From: Candidatus Bathyarchaeota archaeon
Lineage (GTDB): Archaea; Asgardarchaeota; Lokiarchaeia; Sigyniarchaeales; Sigyniarchaeaceae
DNA: 34,471 bases
NCBI GenBank assembly: GCA_014729935.1
Contig: WJJB01000395.1
Location: forward strand, 1-34,471
Direction: 5' to 3'
Positions 24,617 through 33,103 of the stretch are shown here, piece by piece. The translations under genes and the position numbers were made by a program. The notes under the pieces were generated by a model. It had not been told where the DNA came from. It made no database searches and worked only from the letters and a program-made list of their open reading frames with translations. Numbering within the stretch: the stretch's first letter is position 1; each line of letters opens with the position of its first letter.

Positions 24617-27600
24617 GTGGAAAAGAGCACCAGCCAACGAGCCTTCTTGCAGGAGTTCCTTAAAGTGGAAATAAAAAACGACTTCACTCGGATCACGGCG
24701 TTACTTGATGACATCCTAACTCTTGGATTGAAGATGGATGATATTGCATCAAAAACGGATGTGGTGGGGAATATCGTTCGCCTGTATGCGGGACTTGGAG
24801 AACGAACGAGAAATCAAGCATTGATTGAAAAAGCACTTGACATCAGCACCAAGATCCCGTACGATTTTCGGCGCATACGCGAGCAGGTAAATATCGCAAG
24901 CCTGTTCAGGAAAAGGGGGAAGAAGGTACAGGCGATCAACCTGCTATGGCGTCTCCAAGATGAAGTGAAGAACATCAAGAATCTGGAACTCAATTCCGTG
25001 GCAAACTTGGCAATCGCTGGCGAGTTTTACATGTTAAACGAGCTGGATGATTACCATATGATCATGGAAAGGGTCTTATCGGCGATTGAAGATTACCAAG
25101 GTTCGATCCTGTTGAGGATCAACGCCTCCCTATCGGTCTATGGATTCTTGGTGGAGCATAATCTCACGGGGGAAGCATTCAAGATTTTTAACTCTATCAA
25201 GGACATCCTTTCCGCACAATCAGATGCCACCAACATTGGCGAGATCCTGCGAGCCATCGTGGCAACCTTCATCTCGCTCTCGAACAAATCCAGCAATTCG
25301 CAAGTGGATTTCCTGCTTGAAGCCTTGGATCTCGCAAAGGAATACCCCACGTTCTACGAGCTTGATATTATCTACCGGGATATCCTGAAGCAGCTATTCA
25401 TTACCAAGGATAGGGACTGGATTGAGGAAAACTTGGAGTTTCTCATCAATATCATCGATCAGGTGGATAATGACCGCATAAAACTGGAAATCATTTATAA
25501 ATTCCTCTTGAAAGCACATGATGAAAAGCTAGATATAGATCCAGAATACCTGGAGCAGCTGATCCAGAGTCTTGAGACCATGAAGGAACGGCTCAGCCCA
25601 TCCAGGTACATCTCCTTCCAATTAATGAAGTTGCAATTGATAGGTATTTTCGTCAACCAGGAGAAATACTTCACAGAAATCGAGCTCTTAATATCCGAAG
25701 TGTTGAAATCAAGCAAATTTCGCAGGAACTTGCCAGAAAAGGTGGCAACCATCCTTACCAATCCAGTGGAATTCTTCACTATCACCCAACCGGATTCCAC
25801 CGAAATGCTGGAGCGGGCTTTGCAACTTACCAAGCATTACGCTCTCTTGGAAAAGAAGAGCGAGATTTTGAAAAAAATACTCATCACCATGGCAAAACAC
25901 GGCTTGAAAATGCAAGACGTGGAAGTATTGGAGAAATCTTTGGATTATGCCAAGAAAATCAGTAATTTGGATGACCGGTTCTTCGTGCTTCATGAGATTG
26001 CAAATGCACTGCACGAGTTGAAACGCACGCTTCTTTCAAAGGATATCCTATCTGGATTACTTGATGAGATTGGCAATATAAAAGCACCAAAACAACGAGT
26101 GAAAGCAAAAATTGCCCTTGCACACACGATTGCAACACGGGAGCATGATATTGTAAAAGGATTGGAATTAATACGTGAGGGCATCCAAGACACCAAATTA
26201 TACATCGTTGGCAATGCGCACAAGACTGTTGCTCTTGATGAACTCGCAATTGAAGCTAGCAATATATTTGGCTGGATACACGAGACCGAGGAAGCAGCCC
26301 GCCGGCAAAAGTATACCACGCTCATCTCCGAGGCAAAGAAACAACTTGATCTGGAGACACGTGAAGGTATCATAAAGGCAGTGTCGATCTATAATGAAGC
26401 CCTCTCCTTCATCGATAAAAACGTCGATAAATATGAACAAGTGTGGTTGGAAGACAGGATAGAAAAATTGAAACGCTACCTTGAAACGTCGGATGATGCA
26501 GAGGAAATAGGGCTTAAGGAAGACGATTGGTTGAAAAAAGAAGATTACAGGATAAGAAAATCGGATATCACCACCAAGCAATCCATTGAATGGCGGAAAA
26601 AAAGGGAATTGGAATATATCATCAAGATCATTAATAACTCCAGATTCCAAGTGAACGAGCTTACCTGCAGGATGAAGAAATACGCAAGGGATTTCTTGGA
26701 GATGGAAAACGAGGATGTGCAGAAAAAAGACGTGCTCAATCCCGGTGAGTCCTTATCCTGCGAGTTCTTGTTTATTGCCCGCAGGGATATCGTTCCGAAT
26801 AATGCCATTGAGGCAGAAATCAATTTCTACGATCCCATCAAGAACAGGCCAGTTTCGAAAGATCTTGAAACCCCTGCAACCAACGCTAAATTCAGGTTTT
26901 TCGTGCCAAAGAAGGTATCCAGTGGGAAGTTCGACAAGATCAAGAATAAGTTCGAGAAGAAATCACACGAATTCCAAGTACCGTACAACGTGTATCTCAC
27001 TTGGCAAAAATTGAACACGTTGATCAAGAGCCCTTCGTTCACCTTCAAGGTGATCCAAAAGGAATATAACGAGATTGCGAATCAATTTTTCGGGGTTACC
27101 CGGTTTCATGCCGAGAGCCGATGGAATCGTTCCAGGCGGCACTCGACTGCCATCCAAGTGATCATCTCGGGGGATATTGGCGAGCGCGAAACGAACGTGA
27201 AAATGGAATTCTTCTTGCAGGATCCCATCATATTATACAATCTCATCAACCTGCTTGAAGAGGAAATCAAGGTATGGAAATGCCCGAATCCTGATTGCAA
27301 CGCGCCACTTGATAAGACGCAAATTGGCATTGATATTCCAGGTACCTGCAAGTTTTGCTCAACCATTTTCCTCCTTGACGTGAATACTAAGAAACCAGAT
27401 CGGCCCCTGAGTTTCGAGATACTTGATACCAGAGATCTCGAGTCGAAGGACCAATTCATGAATTACCTTAAGACGAGGGTAAAGGGCATGGACGATTCGA
27501 CACTCGATGCAACTGCCCTCTTGGTCCCCGAGGAAATGCGTGAACCTGCAAAGCAACTATTGAAACGCGCCATTAACGGGGAAATCAAGCCAAAAGAGCT

Positions 27601-27661
27601 GGTGCGTGAGGCTATCACGAATCACGTGGAAAAATTATTGCAAGCAATCCTCCTGCAGTGA
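24617..27661 (+). CDS. Alpha-solenoid protein with C-terminal beta-sandwich, alpha/beta domain and zinc ribbon
   Basis: The protein has 1014 residues and no signal peptide or membrane helix. Residues about 1-640 form an almost continuous alpha-helical solenoid of TPR/HEAT-like helix pairs (for example LLDDILTLGLKMDDI, LQLTKHYALLEKKSEILKKI). A beta-sandwich-like segment follows at about 655-765 (EYIIKIINNSRFQVNEL, LNPGESLSCEFLF), then an alpha/beta domain at about 775-880 and a zinc ribbon at about 888-915 (CPNPDC...CKFC). A helical tail of about 95 residues ends the chain. The order solenoid, beta-sandwich, alpha/beta platform resembles that of adaptin and COPI large subunits, though I see no sequence motif proving kinship. 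The start is GTG, supported by the TATA spacing. A scaffold or adaptor role is inferred. Confidence 0.85.
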   Translation: MEKSTSQRAFLQEFLKVEIKNDFTRITALLDDILTLGLKMDDIASKTDVVGNIVRLYAGLGERTRNQALIEKALDISTKIPYDFRRIREQVNIASLFRKRGKKVQAINLLWRLQDEVKNIKNLELNSVANLAIAGEFYMLNELDDYHMIMERVLSAIEDYQGSILLRINASLSVYGFLVEHNLTGEAFKIFNSIKDILSAQSDATNIGEILRAIVATFISLSNKSSNSQVDFLLEALDLAKEYPTFYELDIIYRDILKQLFITKDRDWIEENLEFLINIIDQVDNDRIKLEIIYKFLLKAHDEKLDIDPEYLEQLIQSLETMKERLSPSRYISFQLMKLQLIGIFVNQEKYFTEIELLISEVLKSSKFRRNLPEKVATILTNPVEFFTITQPDSTEMLERALQLTKHYALLEKKSEILKKILITMAKHGLKMQDVEVLEKSLDYAKKISNLDDRFFVLHEIANALHELKRTLLSKDILSGLLDEIGNIKAPKQRVKAKIALAHTIATREHDIVKGLELIREGIQDTKLYIVGNAHKTVALDELAIEASNIFGWIHETEEAARRQKYTTLISEAKKQLDLETREGIIKAVSIYNEALSFIDKNVDKYEQVWLEDRIEKLKRYLETSDDAEEIGLKEDDWLKKEDYRIRKSDITTKQSIEWRKKRELEYIIKIINNSRFQVNELTCRMKKYARDFLEMENEDVQKKDVLNPGESLSCEFLFIARRDIVPNNAIEAEINFYDPIKNRPVSKDLETPATNAKFRFFVPKKVSSGKFDKIKNKFEKKSHEFQVPYNVYLTWQKLNTLIKSPSFTFKVIQKEYNEIANQFFGVTRFHAESRWNRSRRHSTAIQVIISGDIGERETNVKMEFFLQDPIILYNLINLLEEEIKVWKCPNPDCNAPLDKTQIGIDIPGTCKFCSTIFLLDVNTKKPDRPLSFEILDTRDLESKDQFMNYLKTRVKGMDDSTLDATALLVPEEMREPAKQLLKRAINGEIKPKELVREAITNHVEKLLQAILLQ

Positions 27662-27697
27662 TCGCAACCAAGGAAAGATAATCATGGATTTGGATTA

Positions 27698-27730
27698 ATT
27701 ATTTATACTGGACCAGAATTATATATCAAG
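27698..27730 (+). promoter_or_regulatory. Two TATA-like elements for the C25 peptidase gene
   Basis: ATTATTTATACTGG (27698-27711) and AATTATATATCAAG (27717-27730) both read as TATA boxes. The second predicts a start near 27748 and a leader of about 35 nt. That leader carries CGGGGACC shortly before ATG 27784. Confidence 0.4.
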
Positions 27731-27783
27731 ATAGCCACGCGTGCGCCAGTGCACCAAGGGTAAAAATACTCGGGGACCACATC

Positions 27784-30438
27784 ATGAAACCCAAGCATTC
27801 CATGCATCGCAAGGTGGGATCTTCGCGTATCATGTTTCTCACCTTGATTTTCATCGTACCAGTCTTCATTTCAGGAGCTGTATTGCATCACAACAGCCCT
27901 TCTACCACGTTTCAAGGAATTATCCCTTCCCAAGCCATCGATCCCTTGGATTTGGATCAAATCATGCCAAATCAAACCTGTTGGTTCGATCCCGACATCG
28001 AGTGCTTGATAATCACGACGGCAGCTCTTTCGCCCGAGTTTCAGCCGCTTGCAAATCTGAAGACGAGCCGGGGTGTTTTCACTGAAATACTTACAATCGA
28101 ATCCATTTACTCGAATACTACGTTCACCACTGGAGCAAATGATAATGCAGAATCGATTCGTAACGCAATCAAGCATTATCACGAGAACAAGGGAACAGAG
28201 TTCGTGATCATCGGTGGGGACGTTGATGTCGTTCCGATCAGGTATACCTATAATCCAGATATTAGTGAAACACGTTTCAACAACGGCGATTATTATGACA
28301 CGCTCAAGCCAACCGACCAGTACTATGCAGGATTGAATGGCACGTGGGATGATGATGGGGACGGCTTGTACGGGGAAATGAACCTTCACAATGATAATAA
28401 TACCGACGAAGTCGACTGGGATGCAGAAGTTTTCGTCGGCCGACTTCCCGTGCACGATGCGAGCGAGGCAAATACCCTTATTTCGAAGATCATCGATTAT
28501 GAACTGTCCCCGCCAACAGGTGATTGGTTTAGCGATTCGATCTTTGCTGGAGCGGTGAGCCAATTTGCATATGGTCAATATTCTAGCGTGGATGAGGCGG
28601 AATTGAGTGACTTCATGATTAGTAATTACTTCTCTTCCATGGATCCAACAAGGCTATATTTCAATACCAGTGATTACAGTCCAGTTGAACCATTCACGAC
28701 GCTTTCTTGGGATAACCTCCGTTCTGCGTGGAACCAAGGTGCTTCCGTGCTCAACTTGGCAGGTCATGGCAATCCTTGCAGTTACGGGGGGTATGAAAGC
28801 GTGATGGGAGACGTAACATACATGAATAGTGTGAATTCTGCAACGTTAAGTAATGGAGGAAAGCTGCCCTTTGTATATATCTACGCGTGTTCATCTGGTG
28901 CCTTTGATTTGGAAGAAATTGGCTCTAGCACGCCGATCAATGGCGTTTGGCAATCCTTGGCGGAAAGACTCATCAGGAATCCATCAGGGGGCGCCATTGC
29001 AGTCGTATCTGGTATGCGCACCACGTATTATTTCGAAGGAGATGAGGAGTTGGAAGCGCTTAATCGGGGGCAAAACCGATTCTTCTGGCGGGAGTTCATG
29101 GTTAACCAAGAATACCAACCAGGTAGGACACTATATAAATCAAAAGAGACATATATAGAGGAGTTCATAAATAAGTATTGGAACGTGGACTTGAATTGGG
29201 ACCCCGAGAAGGCAGAGGATAATGATTACATGGAATACCAAGAGGAATTTCGCAAGAATATCCTCACGTATAATTTATTGGGGGATCCCGAGATGCCCAT
29301 TTACACTGCAACTCCTCGGAACTTTACCTCTGGCATCTTACCTCCCACGGCATATCACGGGGATAAATTACTCTTGGAGGTAACTGACCACCTGGGCATG
29401 CCAGTTTCAAATGCTAGAATTTTAATTAACAATTCAGAATACTATATCACGTGTACCACGGATGATCTTGGCATTGGCACCATTCGCATCCCGCATGATC
29501 CCGCGTTAATCGGGGGTGGTTTAAATTATACCATTTCCGCGCATAACATGAACCGGACCAATGGCGTGATTACAATCTTGAACGATACCGTGGCCCCAGT
29601 CCAATTATCAGGGGATATACCCACATCCAAGGTTTCATACAAGAAACCATTCACTATCAGTGCCACGGGAATTGATGATGGTTCCGGCATTAAATACGCG
29701 TTCGTGATCTACGTTGAAAGTAACGGGAGCCTTGACACGTTCCATGAAATGACCCTCGTGTCACATCAAGGGAACTCAACCTCATTTAATTATTCTTACC
29801 CGCTTGATCTGGACCCAGGAAGTACATTAAGTTTATATCTAGTCGGTTATGATGCATCCGGTTCTTGCACGGTTGCCATGAAGGATGGCACCTCGCTTTA
29901 CACCATTAATGTGAAAACGCGTGCCATGGAAATAATCATGCTGGCCTTCGCGGTCGTGGGAATCCCAGCCATGTGCATCCTTGCAATATTATGGTTGAAT
30001 AAATACCGGGAAAAGCAAGCCAATAGCATCCCCCTAGGACGCACGGCTGTCAATTGGGATACCAAGGAACGGGAGGAAACGTCTAAGAATGCAAAAGAAC
30101 AGCAACCAGTCCTTACCCATGATTTCCAGCATACAAAACTGGGATCTGAAGCAAAAAATGAATTGGCATCACGATTGACAAGGGAAATACCTGGTTTTCC
30201 AGGCATATCCGTGATTCAATTCCTTTCCAAGTGGTTATACAAGCGAAAGGGAGGGGGGGTGGCGGAACGTCCTGGTGAGGTTATCATGCTCGAAGAAGGA
30301 GACCTGCAACCCTTCGAACAGCATTTGTTTTCCACGCTCTCGTCAATCCCTACCATTGATGATCCAGATTCAATGGTTGAACGGTACATGGAAGCAATAA
30401 GGAATGGAATTGGCATGGCTGTGTGGAAAGTCCGGTAA
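27784..30438 (+). CDS. Membrane-anchored gingipain-type (peptidase C25) protease
   Basis: The protein has 884 residues. A signal peptide (MFLTLIFIVPVFISGAV) leads to a C25-type catalytic region. It contains GGDVDVVPIRY near 144, a calcium-like DDDGDG at about 189 and FVGRLPV at about 217. The catalytic His is in NLAGHGN (His328), the catalytic Cys in YIYACSSGAF (Cys369), and NLLGDPEMPIYT closes the domain. Two Ig-like domains follow (about 520-600 and 603-710), then a membrane helix (about 716-738). A cytosolic tail of about 145 residues ends the protein. The fold predicts an extracellular caspase-like cysteine protease held at the membrane; substrate specificity cannot be told. Unlike bacterial gingipains it has an intracellular tail, which suggests signalling or regulated anchoring (inference). 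Confidence 0.9.
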   Translation: MKPKHSMHRKVGSSRIMFLTLIFIVPVFISGAVLHHNSPSTTFQGIIPSQAIDPLDLDQIMPNQTCWFDPDIECLIITTAALSPEFQPLANLKTSRGVFTEILTIESIYSNTTFTTGANDNAESIRNAIKHYHENKGTEFVIIGGDVDVVPIRYTYNPDISETRFNNGDYYDTLKPTDQYYAGLNGTWDDDGDGLYGEMNLHNDNNTDEVDWDAEVFVGRLPVHDASEANTLISKIIDYELSPPTGDWFSDSIFAGAVSQFAYGQYSSVDEAELSDFMISNYFSSMDPTRLYFNTSDYSPVEPFTTLSWDNLRSAWNQGASVLNLAGHGNPCSYGGYESVMGDVTYMNSVNSATLSNGGKLPFVYIYACSSGAFDLEEIGSSTPINGVWQSLAERLIRNPSGGAIAVVSGMRTTYYFEGDEELEALNRGQNRFFWREFMVNQEYQPGRTLYKSKETYIEEFINKYWNVDLNWDPEKAEDNDYMEYQEEFRKNILTYNLLGDPEMPIYTATPRNFTSGILPPTAYHGDKLLLEVTDHLGMPVSNARILINNSEYYITCTTDDLGIGTIRIPHDPALIGGGLNYTISAHNMNRTNGVITILNDTVAPVQLSGDIPTSKVSYKKPFTISATGIDDGSGIKYAFVIYVESNGSLDTFHEMTLVSHQGNSTSFNYSYPLDLDPGSTLSLYLVGYDASGSCTVAMKDGTSLYTINVKTRAMEIIMLAFAVVGIPAMCILAILWLNKYREKQANSIPLGRTAVNWDTKEREETSKNAKEQQPVLTHDFQHTKLGSEAKNELASRLTREIPGFPGISVIQFLSKWLYKRKGGGVAERPGEVIMLEEGDLQPFEQHLFSTLSSIPTIDDPDSMVERYMEAIRNGIGMAVWKVR

Positions 30439-30456
30439 CCACCAACGGTCGCTAGG

Positions 30457-30466
30457 TTTATTTTTT
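30457..30466 (+). promoter_or_regulatory. TATA element for the small membrane-protein gene
   Basis: TTTATTTTTT is centred about 26 bp upstream of ATG 30487. This predicts a leaderless transcript starting at or next to the start codon. Confidence 0.4.
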
Positions 30467-30486
30467 CCATTTCCTTATTGTAGACC

Positions 30487-30990
30487 ATGATCCTTGATAA
30501 GATCAAGGCTTTTTTCCGGGACTACTGGTGGTTCTTCTATTTGCTGCTCACCATCACCGTGTTTTTCATCGATATCCAGTGGGGGATCGTGCTAGCCCTC
30601 GTCTTTTGTGGATTGATCGTGGGCATTACCCTGTTGAAGCGCATGGGGAAAGCGAAAATCTCCAAAAACTTGTTAGGGATCGACAAGATCAGTGAACGGG
30701 AACTTGCCGGGATAACTGGAACTTACGTGGAAAAAGTGCATGCATTCCTGCACGATGTCTCCCGCAATCCCGATGCGTCTGGAATTGCAATTCTCGTGAA
30801 GGGCGAGTATATCTATTTTTCTAACAAAGTTATAAAGAAATTCAAGTTGAAATACAAGGAAGGAATGGGCATGAAGGAGATCATTGCATCCATGGAACAA
30901 ATCGAGACCCGCGATGAATACAAGAAAATATTGCAAAGACTCGAAGAATTTGACGAGCTCCCAGAACGAGACAAGTCAACAAAGGAATAA
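30487..30990 (+). CDS. Small two-helix membrane protein with a cytosolic domain, function unknown
   Basis: The 167-residue product begins with two closely spaced membrane helices (about 14-30, WFFYLLLTITVFFID; about 32-50, GIVLALVFCGLIVGITLL). A basic stretch (KRMGKAKISKN) sets the orientation with the rest inside the cell. The soluble part of about 115 residues has mixed alpha/beta character (SGIAILVKGEYIYFSNKV) and ends in a charged, probably helical tail. I do not recognise a family. It follows the C25 protease gene by 48 bp on the same strand but has its own TATA box. It converges with the gamma-glutamylcyclotransferase-like gene, with 30 bp between the stops. Confidence 0.7.
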   Translation: MILDKIKAFFRDYWWFFYLLLTITVFFIDIQWGIVLALVFCGLIVGITLLKRMGKAKISKNLLGIDKISERELAGITGTYVEKVHAFLHDVSRNPDASGIAILVKGEYIYFSNKVIKKFKLKYKEGMGMKEIIASMEQIETRDEYKKILQRLEEFDELPERDKSTKE

Positions 30991-31020
30991 CTACATGGTA
31001 ATAACGGCATTGCAAGAAAC

Positions 31021-31518
31021 TCACGAATCCACAAATAATTCTGGCAGAGCCTCGACAAGTTCTGGATTATCCCTGGCCATTTTCTCTACCCACGTGTCTT
31101 TCTCCATCATTTCATCGTAGCTTTCCCTATCTTGCCGTTTCATCATCTTGAAGATGTTATCCAAACGTAAACTTTCGGTGGAATGAGATGGAACGTATAA
31201 CCAAGCATGAAATCCTTCAAGGGGGGTCGAGGGAAGGAGTCCTTGCTTGTCTGCAATAACTTCGACCGGGACAAGCTTTCGATCATAAAATGAAGGGTAC
31301 CCCTCGTACGTGTCCCAATACGATAATCCTTCTTCTGTTTCCACCATGAGGATGCCACGCATGGAAGCATTTTCCTTCTTGATTGCGAACGGGAAGGGGA
31401 AACCAAAAAGTTCACTATCATGATAGATGCGTTTATATCCATTTATTTCTGCAACGATGGGAAACTTTTGATAATTCATGGGGATGAGCGTGCCATACCC
31501 GAAAATGATGATAACCAC
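31021..31518 (-). CDS. Gamma-glutamylcyclotransferase (AIG2-like) family protein
   Basis: The protein has 165 residues. The N-terminal strand and substrate loop FGYGTLIP, the central GILMVETEEGLSYWDTYEGYP segment with the expected acidic residue (Glu72) and the following FYDRKLVPVEV are typical of the gamma-glutamylcyclotransferase fold. Members cyclise gamma-glutamyl groups to 5-oxoproline, and related ones act on gamma-glutamylamines. The natural substrate here is unknown. A C-terminal helical tail of about 50 residues is added. The start is GTG at 31518; no better start precedes the FGYGTL loop, and a weak TATA-like sequence about 25 bp upstream would make it leaderless. It lies 62 bp after the SDR gene in the same direction. 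Confidence 0.8.
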   Translation of the reverse strand: MVIIIFGYGTLIPMNYQKFPIVAEINGYKRIYHDSELFGFPFPFAIKKENASMRGILMVETEEGLSYWDTYEGYPSFYDRKLVPVEVIADKQGLLPSTPLEGFHAWLYVPSHSTESLRLDNIFKMMKRQDRESYDEMMEKDTWVEKMARDNPELVEALPELFVDS

Positions 31519-31580
31519 GATAAATCCTGCACCTGCAATTATGTAATGAGATACACTGCTACACTAAAAAATGACTCGGT

Positions 31581-32327
31581 TTACTTCCTGAATTGCTCCC
31601 GTTTTCTCGGTTTCAATTCAATCAACTTGGTGTTTGCAGTTTCGGATTGGTTCACGATATATTCAATGGTGTTGGCGACATCCTCAGGCTCCAGCAAGAA
31701 GGGACGGGTATCCTTTCCACCGGGCTCGACGCCACCGAATGTCGTGTTCACGGAGCCAGGGCAGATAACGGTCACGGCAATACCATGGTGCTTGACTTCT
31801 TCCCTCAAGGACTCGCTGAATCCCACCACGGCGAACTTGGAACTTGCATATGCAGTACCTCCAGCAAATCCATGCAAACCAGCCACGGATGAAATATTGA
31901 TGATTTGTCCCTTCAACTGTCTTATCATGTGTGGAATGACATGCCGAGTCATCAAGAAGGTACCAAACACGTTCACGTCGAAGATATCCTTGAATTCATC
32001 CATTTTAAAATCTTGGACTGGCTTGTACATGCCCTTGCCTGCATTATTAATTAACACATCAATGCATCCAAAGGTATCCAGGATTTCTTGGATGGTATTC
32101 TTGACTTGCATCTCGTCCGTCACGTCACAGGTTATCATCACTGGATTGGAGTTCTCGTGTTTTTTCTTGATGAGAGCAACCACTTTCCCGAGCAGTTTTT
32201 CAGTTCTTGCAACTAATGCCACTTGATGTTCCCCTGCCAAGCGTAAAGCGGTGGCACGACCGATACCCTTCGAAGCACCCGTTATCAAGACAACCTTTTT
32301 TTCATATCCCATGCATGAATCATTCAT
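31581..32327 (-). CDS. Short-chain dehydrogenase/reductase (classical SDR)
   Basis: About 248 residues from ATG 32327; the ORF track uses a TTG four codons earlier, and a third candidate is ATG 32312. The Rossmann motif TGASKGIG, the NNAG motif, the catalytic Ser in NISSVAG and the catalytic YASSK are all present, so this is an intact classical SDR. VARTE after the second strand favours NADP(H). The residues after the catalytic Tyr (GFSESLREEV) and PGSVNT match broad-specificity 3-oxoacyl or ketone reductases, so the substrate is open. The ATG at 32327 overlaps the end of the xpf gene by 8 bp (ATGAATGA), indicating translational coupling in one operon. Confidence 0.9.
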   Translation of the reverse strand: MNDSCMGYEKKVVLITGASKGIGRATALRLAGEHQVALVARTEKLLGKVVALIKKKHENSNPVMITCDVTDEMQVKNTIQEILDTFGCIDVLINNAGKGMYKPVQDFKMDEFKDIFDVNVFGTFLMTRHVIPHMIRQLKGQIINISSVAGLHGFAGGTAYASSKFAVVGFSESLREEVKHHGIAVTVICPGSVNTTFGGVEPGGKDTRPFLLEPEDVANTIEYIVNQSETANTKLIELKPRKREQFRK

Positions 32328-33030
32328 TTCCCTGTTCAATTAGTTTCCGGTTTTCCAGAACGAACTTGACACCAATTCCCTTTATATTGGCAAGGGGGCC
32401 TTCCAATCCCTTCGGATTTCCCGTGCGGGTGTAGACCACGCTTGTTGATGCCAATGCTTGGAACACGCCAAGAGGGGTCTTGAACGCATCAATCAATTTC
32501 ACCGCGGTTTTCGGGCCGACGTTATACATTCCTTCCAAGATGAATGCGCGCCTCTCGTCAAGGGTCATGAGCTTGGGAACCGATCGTGCCAAGATGGGGT
32601 CTTCATCCTTCACTTGAACCCGCAGCACGAGTCGTTTCAATATCAAGGCGGTATCCCGCCAATCCCTTGATGGAATCATTGGCAGGCTGAACCGAAAAGC
32701 AAGGTAGACCAACACGCCGAAAATTGATGCGGGGTTCATGGAAGTATTCTTGAAGATCGAATCGAAATCTTCCAAAATCAAGATGGGGGAGCTTGCTGCC
32801 TCGTACAGCCGGTTGATTTGCTCGAATAGCCTGTTATCCATGATGGAACTGGTCAGGTCATTTCCGGACTTCCTCTCCACCACCACGTCATTGGATACGA
32901 TGTAGTCCCCCACAGTTAGCTGGGTTTTCACGACATCTAACCCTTCTTCTTTCAACCAATCAATGATTTCTGCAGGTTCACGATGGTCTATCATGATGGT
33001 AGGAGTTGGTTCTCGATCTGGATTCATCAT
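32320..33030 (-). CDS. xpf: XPF/ERCC4-type structure-specific endonuclease (short form)
   Basis: The 236-residue protein combines an ERCC4 nuclease domain with tandem helix-hairpin-helix motifs. The nuclease motif appears as IDHREP near 14, VGDYIV and VERKSGND near 52, matching the GDx-nERKxxxD core. The HhH region contains MYNVGPKTAVKLIDAF and IKGIGVKFVLE. Such short archaeal XPF proteins cleave 3' flaps, nicked forks and related branches and act with PCNA. The long helicase domain of euryarchaeal Hef is absent. No clear C-terminal PIP box is seen. It starts at ATG 33030, with an alternative ATG one codon on. It overlaps the SDR gene downstream and diverges from rubrerythrin. Confidence 0.92.
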   Translation of the reverse strand: MMNPDREPTPTIMIDHREPAEIIDWLKEEGLDVVKTQLTVGDYIVSNDVVVERKSGNDLTSSIMDNRLFEQINRLYEAASSPILILEDFDSIFKNTSMNPASIFGVLVYLAFRFSLPMIPSRDWRDTALILKRLVLRVQVKDEDPILARSVPKLMTLDERRAFILEGMYNVGPKTAVKLIDAFKTPLGVFQALASTSVVYTRTGNPKGLEGPLANIKGIGVKFVLENRKLIEQGNE

Positions 33031-33054
33031 CCTTCAATAGAAGATAATGAAAAA

Positions 33055-33065
33055 CTTATAAAAAG
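33055..33065. promoter_or_regulatory. Single TATA element between divergent xpf and rubrerythrin genes
   Basis: CTTATAAAAAG, read CTTTTTATAAG on the other strand, is the only evident TATA box in this 73-bp divergent interval. Its centre is about 30 bp from ATG 33030 on the minus strand and about 44 bp from ATG 33104 on the plus strand. Both spacings are workable for archaeal initiation, so one box may serve both genes. Confidence 0.5.
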
Positions 33066-33103
33066 AGAAAGCAAATTCGTGCTTGCATTTGGTGCGTGAA
33101 ACC

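Noticed and set aside
24520-24714. Minus-strand 64-residue ORF opposite the solenoid gene start
   Set aside because: It overlaps the start of the solenoid gene and the promoter, and has no family resemblance.
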